Assembly (NCBI GenBank): GCA_945952355.1
Contig: CAMFIW010000209.1
Coordinates: 1 to 5,909 of the forward strand
Direction of reading: 5' to 3'
DNA from: an uncultured Phenylobacterium sp.
GTDB lineage: Bacteria; Pseudomonadota; Alphaproteobacteria; Caulobacterales; Caulobacteraceae
DNA length: 5,909 nt
Each line of letters starts with the position of its first letter. The first letter of the stretch is position 1. Below, piece after piece: positions 1 to 5,704 of the stretch. A program made the position numbers and the translations under genes. The notes under the pieces are model-generated. The model searched no databases. It was not told where the DNA came from and was given only the letters and a program-made list of their open reading frames with translations.

Positions 1-392
1 ATCCAGCACAGCCGCTCGTCCGGATGGAGGCGCAGCGTCACCTCCACATAACCCCCCAGCATGCGCCGCCCAAGGCCGCGCCCGATCAGGTCCGGCTCGC
101 CGATGAACAGGTCGATGGCCAGGCCGTGTTCGACGTCGATCGTCTCGCGCCAGTCTGCCCAGTCGACCACGCGATAGCATTGCAGGTATCCGAACGGCGC
201 GCCGTCCATCAGCGCCAGCGACGCTCGCGCCGGCGCCTCGCCTCGGATCCTGGGGCCGTACTTGGCCGCCACCTCCGCCGCCGTCGTGGGCCCCCGCTGA
301 TGGAAGGCTCGCAGGTGATCCCGGTTGAGCCAGTCAGTCATCAGCGGCAGGTCGGCCTCCGCCAAGGGCCGATATGAGATTTCCCGCCCCAT
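1..392 (-). CDS. GNAT acetyltransferase, AAC(6')-Ib-like (C-terminus beyond window)
   Basis: The first 130 residues of a GNAT-fold N-acetyltransferase are visible; the 3' part runs off the left edge, so no stop is seen. The start at 392 has GGAG nine bases upstream. The N-terminal pattern of 'YRPLAEADLPLMTDWLNRDH' resembles the opening of aminoglycoside 6'-N-acetyltransferases of the AAC(6')-Ib type, which share a WLNR-x-H segment (residues 21-26 here). Residues about 64-72 (GAPFGYLQCY) match the family's strand pattern. The acetyl-CoA pyrophosphate-binding loop is seen as IGRGLGRRML (103-112). Such enzymes transfer acetyl from acetyl-CoA to an amino group in the cytoplasm. Chromosomal relatives are often of unknown substrate, so drug resistance is only a possibility. 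Roughly 45-50 residues should be missing. The gene diverges from the pentapeptide gene. GNAT membership is firm; the subfamily is moderately sure. Confidence 0.88.
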   Translation of the reverse strand, partial: MGREISYRPLAEADLPLMTDWLNRDHLRAFHQRGPTTAAEVAAKYGPRIRGEAPARASLALMDGAPFGYLQCYRVVDWADWRETIDVEHGLAIDLFIGEPDLIGRGLGRRMLGGYVEVTLRLHPDERLCW

Positions 393-646
393 TGCCCAGG
401 CTCCGCCGTTTAATGCCCATTCTGCGCACATCGCGCGGACTACGGACTCGACTAACCCCAATCTGAGTAATTCGTAGAGAATTCGCCACGAGTATTGTTA
501 AGCAACTGACGAAATCTCATGAATTTCTGCGAAATCCGTGAGGAAAACCGCCTGCGCGCGGATGTCGCAGGAAGTTCTTAACCTTTCGGTCGCTTTTTCT
601 CAAATCACGAGGTTCGCCGAAACCTCGGAGCATCGGGGGCAGGGGC
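393..646. promoter_or_regulatory. Divergent intergenic region with repeated half-sites
   Basis: This 254-bp gap between the divergent acetyltransferase and pentapeptide genes must hold promoters for both. I see no convincing -35/-10 pair. Its left-centre part is AT-richer than the genes. It contains AATTCG twice, at 469-474 and 480-485 (11 bp apart), overlapping an inverted repeat AATTC-5-GAATT (469-483). CGAAATC occurs twice, at 510-516 and 530-536 (20 bp apart), with an inverted ATTTC between them. A GANTC site, the CcrM methylation sequence in alphaproteobacteria, lies at 445-449. These are seen directly; a regulatory role is inferred. Confidence 0.4.
608..627 (+). promoter_or_regulatory. 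Inverted repeat just upstream of the pentapeptide gene
   Basis: CGAGGTT (608-614) and AACCTCG (621-627) form a perfect 7-bp inverted repeat with a 6-base loop, ending 19 bases before the ATG at 647. It could be a hairpin in the 5' leader or a dimeric operator. A GGAG (627-630) abuts the right arm, so folding could affect ribosome access, although a G-rich stretch closer to the ATG is the likelier ribosome site. There is no T-tract after it, so it is not a standard terminator. Confidence 0.35.
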
Positions 647-1909
647 ATGACGACGGTCGCGCTGACGGGACGACGCAAGCTTTCGCCCGGTGAAGTGGAG
701 ATGATCGTCTCCGCGCACGAGAAGTTCGCGTCCGGCCGCCCGGGCGGCAAGCGCGCCGTGCTGAAGTTCGTCGACATCACCGGCATCGACCTTTCCGGCC
801 GCGACCTCACGGAGGTCGACTTCTCGGGCTCGGTGCTCGACGGTGTGAGGCTCGTGGGCGCGAACCTGGAACGCGCCAACCTGTTCGGCTGCGACCTCCG
901 AAAATCCAATCTCACTCGGGCCCGACTCGTCCGCGCGGACATGCGCGGCGCCTGCCTGCGCGGTGCGAACCTGACCCAGGCCGATCTCACCCAGGCCGAC
1001 CTGCGCGTGGGCCAGATCTCGATCCCGCATCCGTCCAAGGGTCTGTCTTCCCTGACCCACACCCAGCGCGAGGGTTCGCTCGACGAGGCCGTGCTCGCCG
1101 GCGCGACGCTCGACGGTTCGCAACTGAACGACGTCACCGCCTTCGCCGCCGACTTCTCCGACTGCTCGTTGCGCAACGCCAAGATGACCGGGGCCAACTG
1201 CCGCGGCGCCAACCTCTCGGGCGCGATCCTCGATGGCGTCGACCTCGGTGGCGCCAATCTGGAGGGCGCCAACCTGTCCTGCGCCGCCATGAACGGCGTC
1301 GACGTCAGCCGCGCGCGCACCTCAAGCACCACCAACCTGGCCGGCGTGATCGTCGCGCCGACCGAGGAGGCCATCGCCAGGGCGCCGGAGCTCTGGGCCC
1401 GCGCCCAGGCCAACCACGCCTGGGTGGTCAGCGGCGGCAAGCAGGGCCAGCCGGCCAATTTCGACCGCGAGGACCTGCGTCCCCTGGCCGGCAAGCTGAA
1501 GGGTCTGAGGCTCACCGCCATGTCGGCCAAGGGCGCCTGCATGGTCGGGCTCGACCTGTCCGGCGCGCACCTGCAGGGGGCCAATCTCGACGGCGCCGAC
1601 CTGCGCGGTGCGGTATTGTTCCAGGCCGACATGCGCGGCGCGCGTGCCTACCAGGCCACCTTCATCAAGGCCGATCTGCGCCAGGCCCTGCTCAGCCCCT
1701 TGCCGCTCGGCGCCCGCGAAACGCCGTCGAGCCTGGTCAGCGCCCAGCTCCGCTACGCCCAGGCCCGCCAGGCCGATCTCGCCAAGGCCCATCTCGACGG
1801 CGCCGATCTGCGCGGCTGCGACCTGACCGGGGCCAGCCTCTCCGAGGCCAGCCTTCAGGGCGCAGACCTGGGCGCCGTCATCGGCCTCGAAGCCGCGCTC
1901 GCCGCCTGA
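647..1909 (+). CDS. Pentapeptide-repeat protein, bipartite
   Basis: A 420-residue protein made largely of pentapeptide repeats of the A(D/N)LxG type, for example GANLERANLFGCDL (71-84) and GANLDGADLRGAVL (311-324). Such repeats fold as a right-handed quadrilateral beta-helix. There are four repeat blocks: about 48-120, 148-220, 296-345 and 370-410. They are broken by non-repeat inserts at about 121-147, 221-290 and 346-368. There is no signal peptide and there are no membrane segments, so it is probably cytoplasmic. A lead motif appears twice: SAHEKFASGRPGG (22-34) and QANHAWVVSGGKQGQ (254-268). The start at 647 is preceded by G-rich sequence (GGGGG at 635-639, AGGGG at 641-645); a Met at residue 19 is an alternative start. 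Function is unknown. Some pentapeptide proteins mimic DNA and bind gyrase (Qnr, MfpA), but nothing here shows that. It appears monocistronic. Confidence 0.95.
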   Translation: MTTVALTGRRKLSPGEVEMIVSAHEKFASGRPGGKRAVLKFVDITGIDLSGRDLTEVDFSGSVLDGVRLVGANLERANLFGCDLRKSNLTRARLVRADMRGACLRGANLTQADLTQADLRVGQISIPHPSKGLSSLTHTQREGSLDEAVLAGATLDGSQLNDVTAFAADFSDCSLRNAKMTGANCRGANLSGAILDGVDLGGANLEGANLSCAAMNGVDVSRARTSSTTNLAGVIVAPTEEAIARAPELWARAQANHAWVVSGGKQGQPANFDREDLRPLAGKLKGLRLTAMSAKGACMVGLDLSGAHLQGANLDGADLRGAVLFQADMRGARAYQATFIKADLRQALLSPLPLGARETPSSLVSAQLRYAQARQADLAKAHLDGADLRGCDLTGASLSEASLQGADLGAVIGLEAALAA

Positions 1910-1910
1910 C

Positions 1911-1948
1911 AAAAAGCTCCGCCGTCCGGCGAGACGCCGTCGGCGGAG
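1911..1948 (-). terminator. Intrinsic terminator of the minus-strand operon
   Basis: The outer stem is CTCCGCCG (1917-1924) with CGGCGGAG (1941-1948). The inner stem is CGGCG (1927-1931) with CGCCG (1935-1939), with loop AGA and a small internal bulge (TC against T). Read on the minus strand, the hairpin is followed by C and then TTTTT (complement of A1911-1915), the arrangement of a Rho-independent terminator. It starts 29 bp after the stop of the winged-helix gene. On the plus strand no T-tract follows, so it is a weaker candidate for ending the pentapeptide transcript, though the hairpin begins 8 bp after that gene's stop. Confidence 0.8.
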
Positions 1949-1976
1949 AGGGGGGGAGTTCCGTTGCGGCCGGGCC

Positions 1977-2294
1977 CTAGCCCGTCTCGCCCTTCGACGC
2001 CTGCTCGACCAGCCGCCCCATCGCCGCCAGATAGGTCGAGAACGCCTTGCGGCCGGCGGCCGTGATGCGGATCCGCGTCAGCGGCTTGCGGCCGAGGAAG
2101 CTCTTCTCGATCTCCACATAGGCCGCATCCTCCAGCTTCCTCAGATGGACGGAAAGGTTGCCCTGGGTGGCCTGCAATAGGGCCTTCAGCTCGTTGAAGT
2201 CGGCCACTTCGGCGCTCGACAGATAGGCCATGATCCCCAGCCGGATGCGGCCATGGATCACGTCGTCGATGCCGCCGATGTCGAAGGCGTCCAT
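1977..2294 (-). CDS. Winged-helix transcriptional regulator (HTH_34 type)
   Basis: A 105-residue protein that is almost only a winged helix-turn-helix domain. It opens with DDVIHGRIRLGIMAYLS (10-26), the first helix typical of the HTH_34 / MarR-ArsR-like group. The recognition helix is about 43-55 (TQGNLSVHLRKLE), followed by the wing with FLGRKPLTRIRIT (66-78) and a GRKAF helix. The length is normal for the family. No ligand or metal-binding cysteine cluster is present, so no signal can be named. It probably binds DNA as a dimer and may regulate its own operon. The start at 2294 lies 4 bp after the stop of the membrane-protein gene. No clear Shine-Dalgarno is seen, so translational coupling is likely. 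Small regulators of this type are often encoded next to a membrane protein. Confidence 0.93.
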   Translation of the reverse strand: MDAFDIGGIDDVIHGRIRLGIMAYLSSAEVADFNELKALLQATQGNLSVHLRKLEDAAYVEIEKSFLGRKPLTRIRITAAGRKAFSTYLAAMGRLVEQASKGETG

Positions 2295-2298
2295 CGGG

Positions 2299-2913
2299 TC
2301 AGGCCGTGGCGCGATTGCGCAGCATCAGGGCGCCCGGCACGGCCATCCAGAGGATCAGGCTCCCACCGCACACCACGAGATAGTTCACGCTGTCGAGGGT
2401 CATGCCGAGCCCGATGGCGCTCGCATACCATCCCGCCGCGATGATCCCCATCCAGGGCCTGCGCCGCAGCAGGGCCGCCACCATCCAGGCCGCCCCCTGG
2501 AGGGCGAAGACGATGGCCGGATAGATCATCCAAATGGTCATGCTCCGATGACCGACCGCCGCCATGGCGAACACCGCCACCATCACGATGTTGGTCAGGC
2601 CCACCGCCGTGAACACGGTGCTGATGGCCCGGTTGGCCGTGCCCAGCATCGGCCCGCTCCGCTTGCGCCAGATCAGCAGGGCCAGCATCGGCAGGAACAC
2701 CGCCGTGAAGCCAAGGCTGATCGCCAGGGACCAGCCCGGCGACAGAACGATCCAGCCCTTGAACTGGCAGAAGTGGAACAGGCACTGGGCCCCGTAGATC
2801 AGCCCACCCGCCAGATAGGCCTGGCCGAAGGCCGCCCACTGCATGCTGGGCCCGTCGACCAGCGCCTTCATGAAGGCGAGGTCGGCTTCGACGTCTTGCA
2901 GCTTGGTGGTCAT
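2299..2913 (-). CDS. Six-helix integral membrane protein of unknown function
   Basis: A 204-residue protein with a short hydrophilic N-terminus (1-25) and about six hydrophobic segments: roughly 29-48, 56-82, 97-120, 125-148, 153-172 and 176-197. Basic stretches lie at WRKRSG (82-87) and LRRRPW (149-154), consistent with cytoplasmic loops. I recognise no catalytic motif or named family. The start at 2913 has GGAG seven bases upstream, with the spacer made entirely of seven C residues. It follows the acyltransferase by 27 bp and precedes the winged-helix gene by 4 bp. The tight link to the regulator suggests either that the regulator controls it or that the two form a sensing pair; this is inferred from position only. 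The coding call is strong because of the hydrophobic periodicity, ribosome site and operon fit. Confidence 0.9.
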   Translation of the reverse strand: MTTKLQDVEADLAFMKALVDGPSMQWAAFGQAYLAGGLIYGAQCLFHFCQFKGWIVLSPGWSLAISLGFTAVFLPMLALLIWRKRSGPMLGTANRAISTVFTAVGLTNIVMVAVFAMAAVGHRSMTIWMIYPAIVFALQGAAWMVAALLRRRPWMGIIAAGWYASAIGLGMTLDSVNYLVVCGGSLILWMAVPGALMLRNRATA

Positions 2914-2940
2914 GGGGGGGCTCCGGCCGACTCGATGATC

Positions 2941-4173
2941 TTAGAGGAAGCGGGCGGCGCCGGGGATGCGCCGCAGGCCCGCCGTGGTGACCCAACTCAG
3001 GGCGACGACCAGAGCGAATACGAAGGCCCCCTTCGCGACGCCCGGCAGGTCTGCCGGCAGTATGGCGAGCTGCACCCACGATGCGATGGCGTAGTGGACC
3101 AGGTACATGCCGTAGGCGTTGGCCGACAGGCTGTCCCAGATACGGCCGGCCCGGCCGGTGAAGCGCCGGAAGATCCCCATCCACATCATCGACATGGCCG
3201 CGCAGGTGGTCCCGAAGGCCAGGCCGCCCAGGCCCAGCCAAAGCGCGTGCGGCTGGCCCTTGGAGATCCCAGCGGCCACGGTGACGGCCAGTGCGGCGGC
3301 CAAGGCCGGGACGGCGACCAGGATCCAAGTCCACCAGCGGCGGGCCAGCGCGCCGCCCTTGGCCAGCAGGCCGCGGTCCAGGCCATAGGCGCCGATCCCC
3401 ATGCCGACCATGAAGTACAATGGGTAGAGCACGACCCGGCTGCCCTGCAGGGCGAACGGGCCGAGGTTCAGCCAGTCCAGCGGGCCGAAGATGGCGCACA
3501 TCGGGATGTAGGCGGCCGCCGAGGCCAGGGCGAGCCACAGCAGGAACCGTCCGGGCTTCCGGTCTGCGCCGACGCCAAGCCGCGCCAGGCTGGCGATCGC
3601 CTTGGGCGCCGTGGCCTGGACCAAGGCCGCCAGGACCGCCAGCCCCATCAGCACGCCCAGGAACCAGGCCGGGCCGGGGTTCCAGACCCCGAGGCCCAGC
3701 CAGGCCTGGACGAAGCCTGCCGGTCCGCCGGTCCCGCCCGTGACCAGATAGGCGGGATAGTAGGCCAGAGGCGACAGCAGTCCCGCGCTTACGACGAACG
3801 GGACGCCGAGGCGGCTCAGCCGTTCGCGCAGGAAGGCGGCCGGCCCCTTTCGCTCCAAGCTGGCCGGTGTGAACAGGCCCGCGATCAGGAACATCAGGGC
3901 CATGAAGAACATGTCGTTGGACATGACCAGCAGCGCCCAGCCGATCCAGGTGTGCGTCGGGTCGGGCACGGGGAAAGCGCCCCACATGTAGGGCGGGGCG
4001 GTGAAGCTGGTCGAATGCGGCATTCCGGGCATGAAGGCGATGACCGAATGGTGGGCGAGCACCAGGAGGGTCACGAAGGCCCGCAGGTAGCCCACGGCGT
4101 GGTTGCGGTCGGCGGCGATGGAATGTGGCGCGACCTGGGGCTGCGGCAGGTCGGCGAGACGGGCTTGAGCCAT
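2941..4173 (-). CDS. Acyltransferase-3 family membrane protein
   Basis: A 410-residue polytopic protein with about ten membrane segments, matching the acyltransferase-3 family (OafA, OpgC/MdoC, NodX relatives). These enzymes move acetyl or succinyl groups onto surface sugars or lipids. Family marks are seen in order: YLRAFVTLLVLAHHS (29-43) with the characteristic R and H pair in helix 1; FLRERLSRLGVPF (114-126); PAWFLGVLM (168-176); and SANAYGMYLVHYAI (350-363) near the C-terminus. The layout is closest to the OpgC-like branch, but the substrate cannot be read from sequence. I chose the ATG at 4173 over an in-frame ATG at 4206. GAGGAGGAGGA lies just before 4173 at ideal spacing, and from 4206 that ribosome site would be translated as EEED. 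It is the first gene of a probable three-gene operon with the membrane protein and winged-helix regulator. Confidence 0.93.
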   Translation of the reverse strand: MAQARLADLPQPQVAPHSIAADRNHAVGYLRAFVTLLVLAHHSVIAFMPGMPHSTSFTAPPYMWGAFPVPDPTHTWIGWALLVMSNDMFFMALMFLIAGLFTPASLERKGPAAFLRERLSRLGVPFVVSAGLLSPLAYYPAYLVTGGTGGPAGFVQAWLGLGVWNPGPAWFLGVLMGLAVLAALVQATAPKAIASLARLGVGADRKPGRFLLWLALASAAAYIPMCAIFGPLDWLNLGPFALQGSRVVLYPLYFMVGMGIGAYGLDRGLLAKGGALARRWWTWILVAVPALAAALAVTVAAGISKGQPHALWLGLGGLAFGTTCAAMSMMWMGIFRRFTGRAGRIWDSLSANAYGMYLVHYAIASWVQLAILPADLPGVAKGAFVFALVVALSWVTTAGLRRIPGAARFL

Positions 4174-4175
4174 GA

Positions 4176-4191
4176 GGCGATCCTCCTCCTC
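4176..4191 (-). promoter_or_regulatory. Strong ribosome binding site setting the acyltransferase start
   Basis: On the minus strand AGAGGAGGAGGA lies about 7 bases before the ATG at 4173-4171. It is the most complete Shine-Dalgarno in the window and decides the start. The alternative ATG at 4206 has no comparable site upstream. Confidence 0.75.
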
Positions 4192-4215
4192 TATGGTCGC
4201 CAACATGAGTGAACA

Positions 4216-4249
4216 AGTTTGCTTTGTAAACTAGTCTGTTATGAGTTTG
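4216..4249. promoter_or_regulatory. Candidate operator upstream of the acyltransferase operon
   Basis: In an AT-rich patch 40-75 bp upstream of the acyltransferase start, AGTTT (4216-4220) and AAACT (4228-4232) form an inverted repeat with a 7-base spacer. AGTTTG recurs in direct orientation at 4216-4221 and 4244-4249. The size and symmetry suit a small dimeric regulator, plausibly the winged-helix protein encoded at the end of the same operon. The repeats are visible; binding is inferred. No clear -35/-10 pair could be assigned. Confidence 0.3.
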
Positions 4250-4267
4250 ACTTCGTAGCCCTTGCTG

Positions 4268-4305
4268 TCCTCCTCCTCCCCCCCCCGCCCCCACTGAGGG
4301 GGAGC
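4268..4305. repeat. C-rich tract and CCCCC/GGGGG hairpin (G-quadruplex prone on minus strand)
   Basis: Four TCC repeats (4268-4279) run into a C run (C4278-C4286). These are followed by CCCCC (4288-4292), loop ACTGA and GGGGG (4298-4302). On the minus strand, which is transcribed from the transporter side, this gives several adjacent G-tracts able to form a quadruplex that would compete with the hairpin. The CTCCCCCTCAGTGGGGG core on the minus strand resembles dispersed intergenic palindromes I associate with Caulobacterales genomes, but one copy cannot prove a repeat family. It lies between the transporter stop and the acyltransferase operon. It lacks a T-tract, so it is not a standard intrinsic terminator. 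Confidence 0.4.
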
Positions 4306-4356
4306 GGGCAGGGAAAAGGGGAAATCCAGCGGCTTCGGCTGCTCGGACGCGACGAT

Positions 4357-5622
4357 CTAGGCCGGTTCCGCCACCGCGCCCTCGGGCGCCGGCTGGCGGT
4401 CGGCGAAGCGGGCGACCACGGTCGACACCGCCATGTGGCCGGTGACGTTGCAGGCGGTGTCCAGCACATCCGGCAGCGAGGCCGTGGCGATCAGCAGCGG
4501 CAGGAAGTCCAGCGGCGCGCCAGCCGCCTGGAAGGCCGGCGCTTCGGCCGCCCACAGCACCGCCGCCGCCGGCAGGCCGGCGATGCCGACATTGGTCGCC
4601 ACCACCACCGCGGCCATGGCGACGATCTGCGCCGCCGTCGGCGTCAGGCCGGCGGCATGGGCGGCGAACACGGCCGAGCCCGAGATCAGGGTCACATTGC
4701 CGATCCGGAAGATGCTCACCGCCAGCGGCAGGACGGTCCCGGCGTTCTGGCGCGACATGCCGAGCTTGGCCTGCGCCGCCTCGATCATCGCCGGCAGGGT
4801 GGCCATCGACGAGGTTGTCCCCGCCGCCACGGCCTGGGGTCCCGCCGCGGCGCGCGCGAAGGCGATCGGCGACACACCGCCGCCGATCCAGGCCACCAGA
4901 TAGCAGGCCAGCAGGGCGAGCGCGACGAGCGCCGAGGTCATCACCACGGCCTGGGCCACGACGCCCGCGATCGCCGCCCCGCCGGTCAGGGCGACGCCCA
5001 GGGCCAGGATGAAGATCCCCGCCGGCGCCGCGGCCAGCACCCACGCGACGATCACCGTCATGGCGCGCGCCACGCCGTTCAGCACATCGACCACCGCCCC
5101 GCGCTCGCGGACGCCGATCCGGCCGAGCGCCAGGCCCAGCACCAGGGCGAACACCACCAGGGCGGCGATCTGGCCCTGGGCGGCGGCGGCCACCGGATTG
5201 GTCGGAACCAGCGCCACGAGCTGGTCGGCCAGCGGCGGGGCGGGCGGCGGCGCGCCGGCCACCACGCCACCGCCGACGTGAGCCACCGGCGGCCAGGCGC
5301 GCAGGGCCAGCGTCATCAGAAAGCCCGAGGCCAGGGCGGCGGTCAGCGCGAGGCCCGTGAACAGGGCCAGCGCGAAGCTGATCACCCGGCCGCCGCCGCG
5401 CCGCGCCCAATCGGCTGCCCCGACGGTCACCAGGGCGAAGATCATCGGCGCCAGCGTCATCTGCAACCCCGCCAACCACAGATTGCCCAGGGGTTTCAGC
5501 GCCGTGGCGAGGTTGGTCAGCGCCTCGACATGGGCGAGGTTCAACGCCGCGCCGGCGCCCAGGCCGAGCGCGAGCGCGAGCAGGCTACGGCTCGCGCGAC
5601 CGCCTTGCGGATCGGTGTGCAT
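4357..5622 (-). CDS. DAACS (SLC1/GltP-DctA-like) family transporter with non-canonical binding site
   Basis: A 421-residue inner-membrane protein of the dicarboxylate/amino acid:cation symporter family. Seen in order: first helix (about 12-32); KPLGNLWLAGLQMTLAPM (43-60), the conserved second-helix signature; hairpin 1 TTSSMATLP (269-277), matching the serine-rich TRSSSGTLP of GltPh; helix 7 (about 295-322); hairpin 2 with GLPAAA (349-354); and helix 8 DVLDTACNVTGH (385-396). The length is normal. Key residues differ. The helix 7 NMDGT motif is FRIGN (305-309), the substrate-carboxylate arginine of helix 8 is D388, and the sodium-site aspartate of NVTGD is H396. Usual sodium/glutamate coupling is therefore doubtful and the substrate is unknown. 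I chose the start at 5622 because GGAGGGG lies 5-11 bases upstream. An upstream ATG at 5739 would overlap the cytochrome gene and add a charged, non-membrane stretch. Confidence 0.92.
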   Translation of the reverse strand: MHTDPQGGRASRSLLALALGLGAGAALNLAHVEALTNLATALKPLGNLWLAGLQMTLAPMIFALVTVGAADWARRGGGRVISFALALFTGLALTAALASGFLMTLALRAWPPVAHVGGGVVAGAPPPAPPLADQLVALVPTNPVAAAAQGQIAALVVFALVLGLALGRIGVRERGAVVDVLNGVARAMTVIVAWVLAAAPAGIFILALGVALTGGAAIAGVVAQAVVMTSALVALALLACYLVAWIGGGVSPIAFARAAAGPQAVAAGTTSSMATLPAMIEAAQAKLGMSRQNAGTVLPLAVSIFRIGNVTLISGSAVFAAHAAGLTPTAAQIVAMAAVVVATNVGIAGLPAAAVLWAAEAPAFQAAGAPLDFLPLLIATASLPDVLDTACNVTGHMAVSTVVARFADRQPAPEGAVAEPA

Positions 5623-5657
5623 CGGCGCCCCTCCAGCCCTCGCTGCGAAACGCCGAC

Positions 5658-5680
5658 GCTGCGGACCTTCCGTCCGCGGC
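5658..5680. repeat. Intergenic hairpin between cytochrome and transporter genes
   Basis: GCGGAC (5661-5666) and GTCCGC (5672-5677) enclose CTTCC. Adding one G-T wobble and two more pairs gives about 9 bp (5658-5680). On the minus strand, the direction of both neighbouring genes, A residues precede the stem and no T-run follows, so it does not look like an intrinsic terminator. It could be an mRNA-stabilising or attenuating structure in the transporter leader. The six-T run (5691-5696) lies on the plus-strand side, where no gene needs termination. Confidence 0.45.
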
Positions 5681-5704
5681 TCAACTGCACTTTTTTGATC
5701 GAAC

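Noticed and set aside
551..571. CCTGCG/CGCAGG hairpin as a terminator
   Set aside because: It has 6-bp arms with a 9-base loop, and the T-run is more than 20 bases away; no gene ends upstream on that strand.
578..585. TTAACCTT as a CtrA half-site
   Set aside because: It matches 7 of 8 positions of a short motif with no second half-site at proper spacing; too weak to call.
517..1632. Long minus-strand open frame of 371 residues opposite the pentapeptide gene
   Set aside because: Its repeated S-R-L-A-P pattern is just the antisense of the regular pentapeptide codons; no ribosome site or family resemblance.
4174..4206. N-terminal extension of the acyltransferase to an ATG at 4206
   Set aside because: The extension's EEED codons are the Shine-Dalgarno of the ATG at 4173.
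2230..4212. Plus-strand open frame of 660 residues
   Set aside because: It is antisense to three well-supported genes and is rich in H, R, G, P and Q with no domain pattern, as expected from high-GC antisense frames.
2258..5479. Minus-strand open frame of 1073 residues
   Set aside because: It runs across four real genes and their gaps in another frame. Its composition is Gly/Arg/Ala/Pro-rich with no hydrophobic or domain structure; a high-GC artefact.
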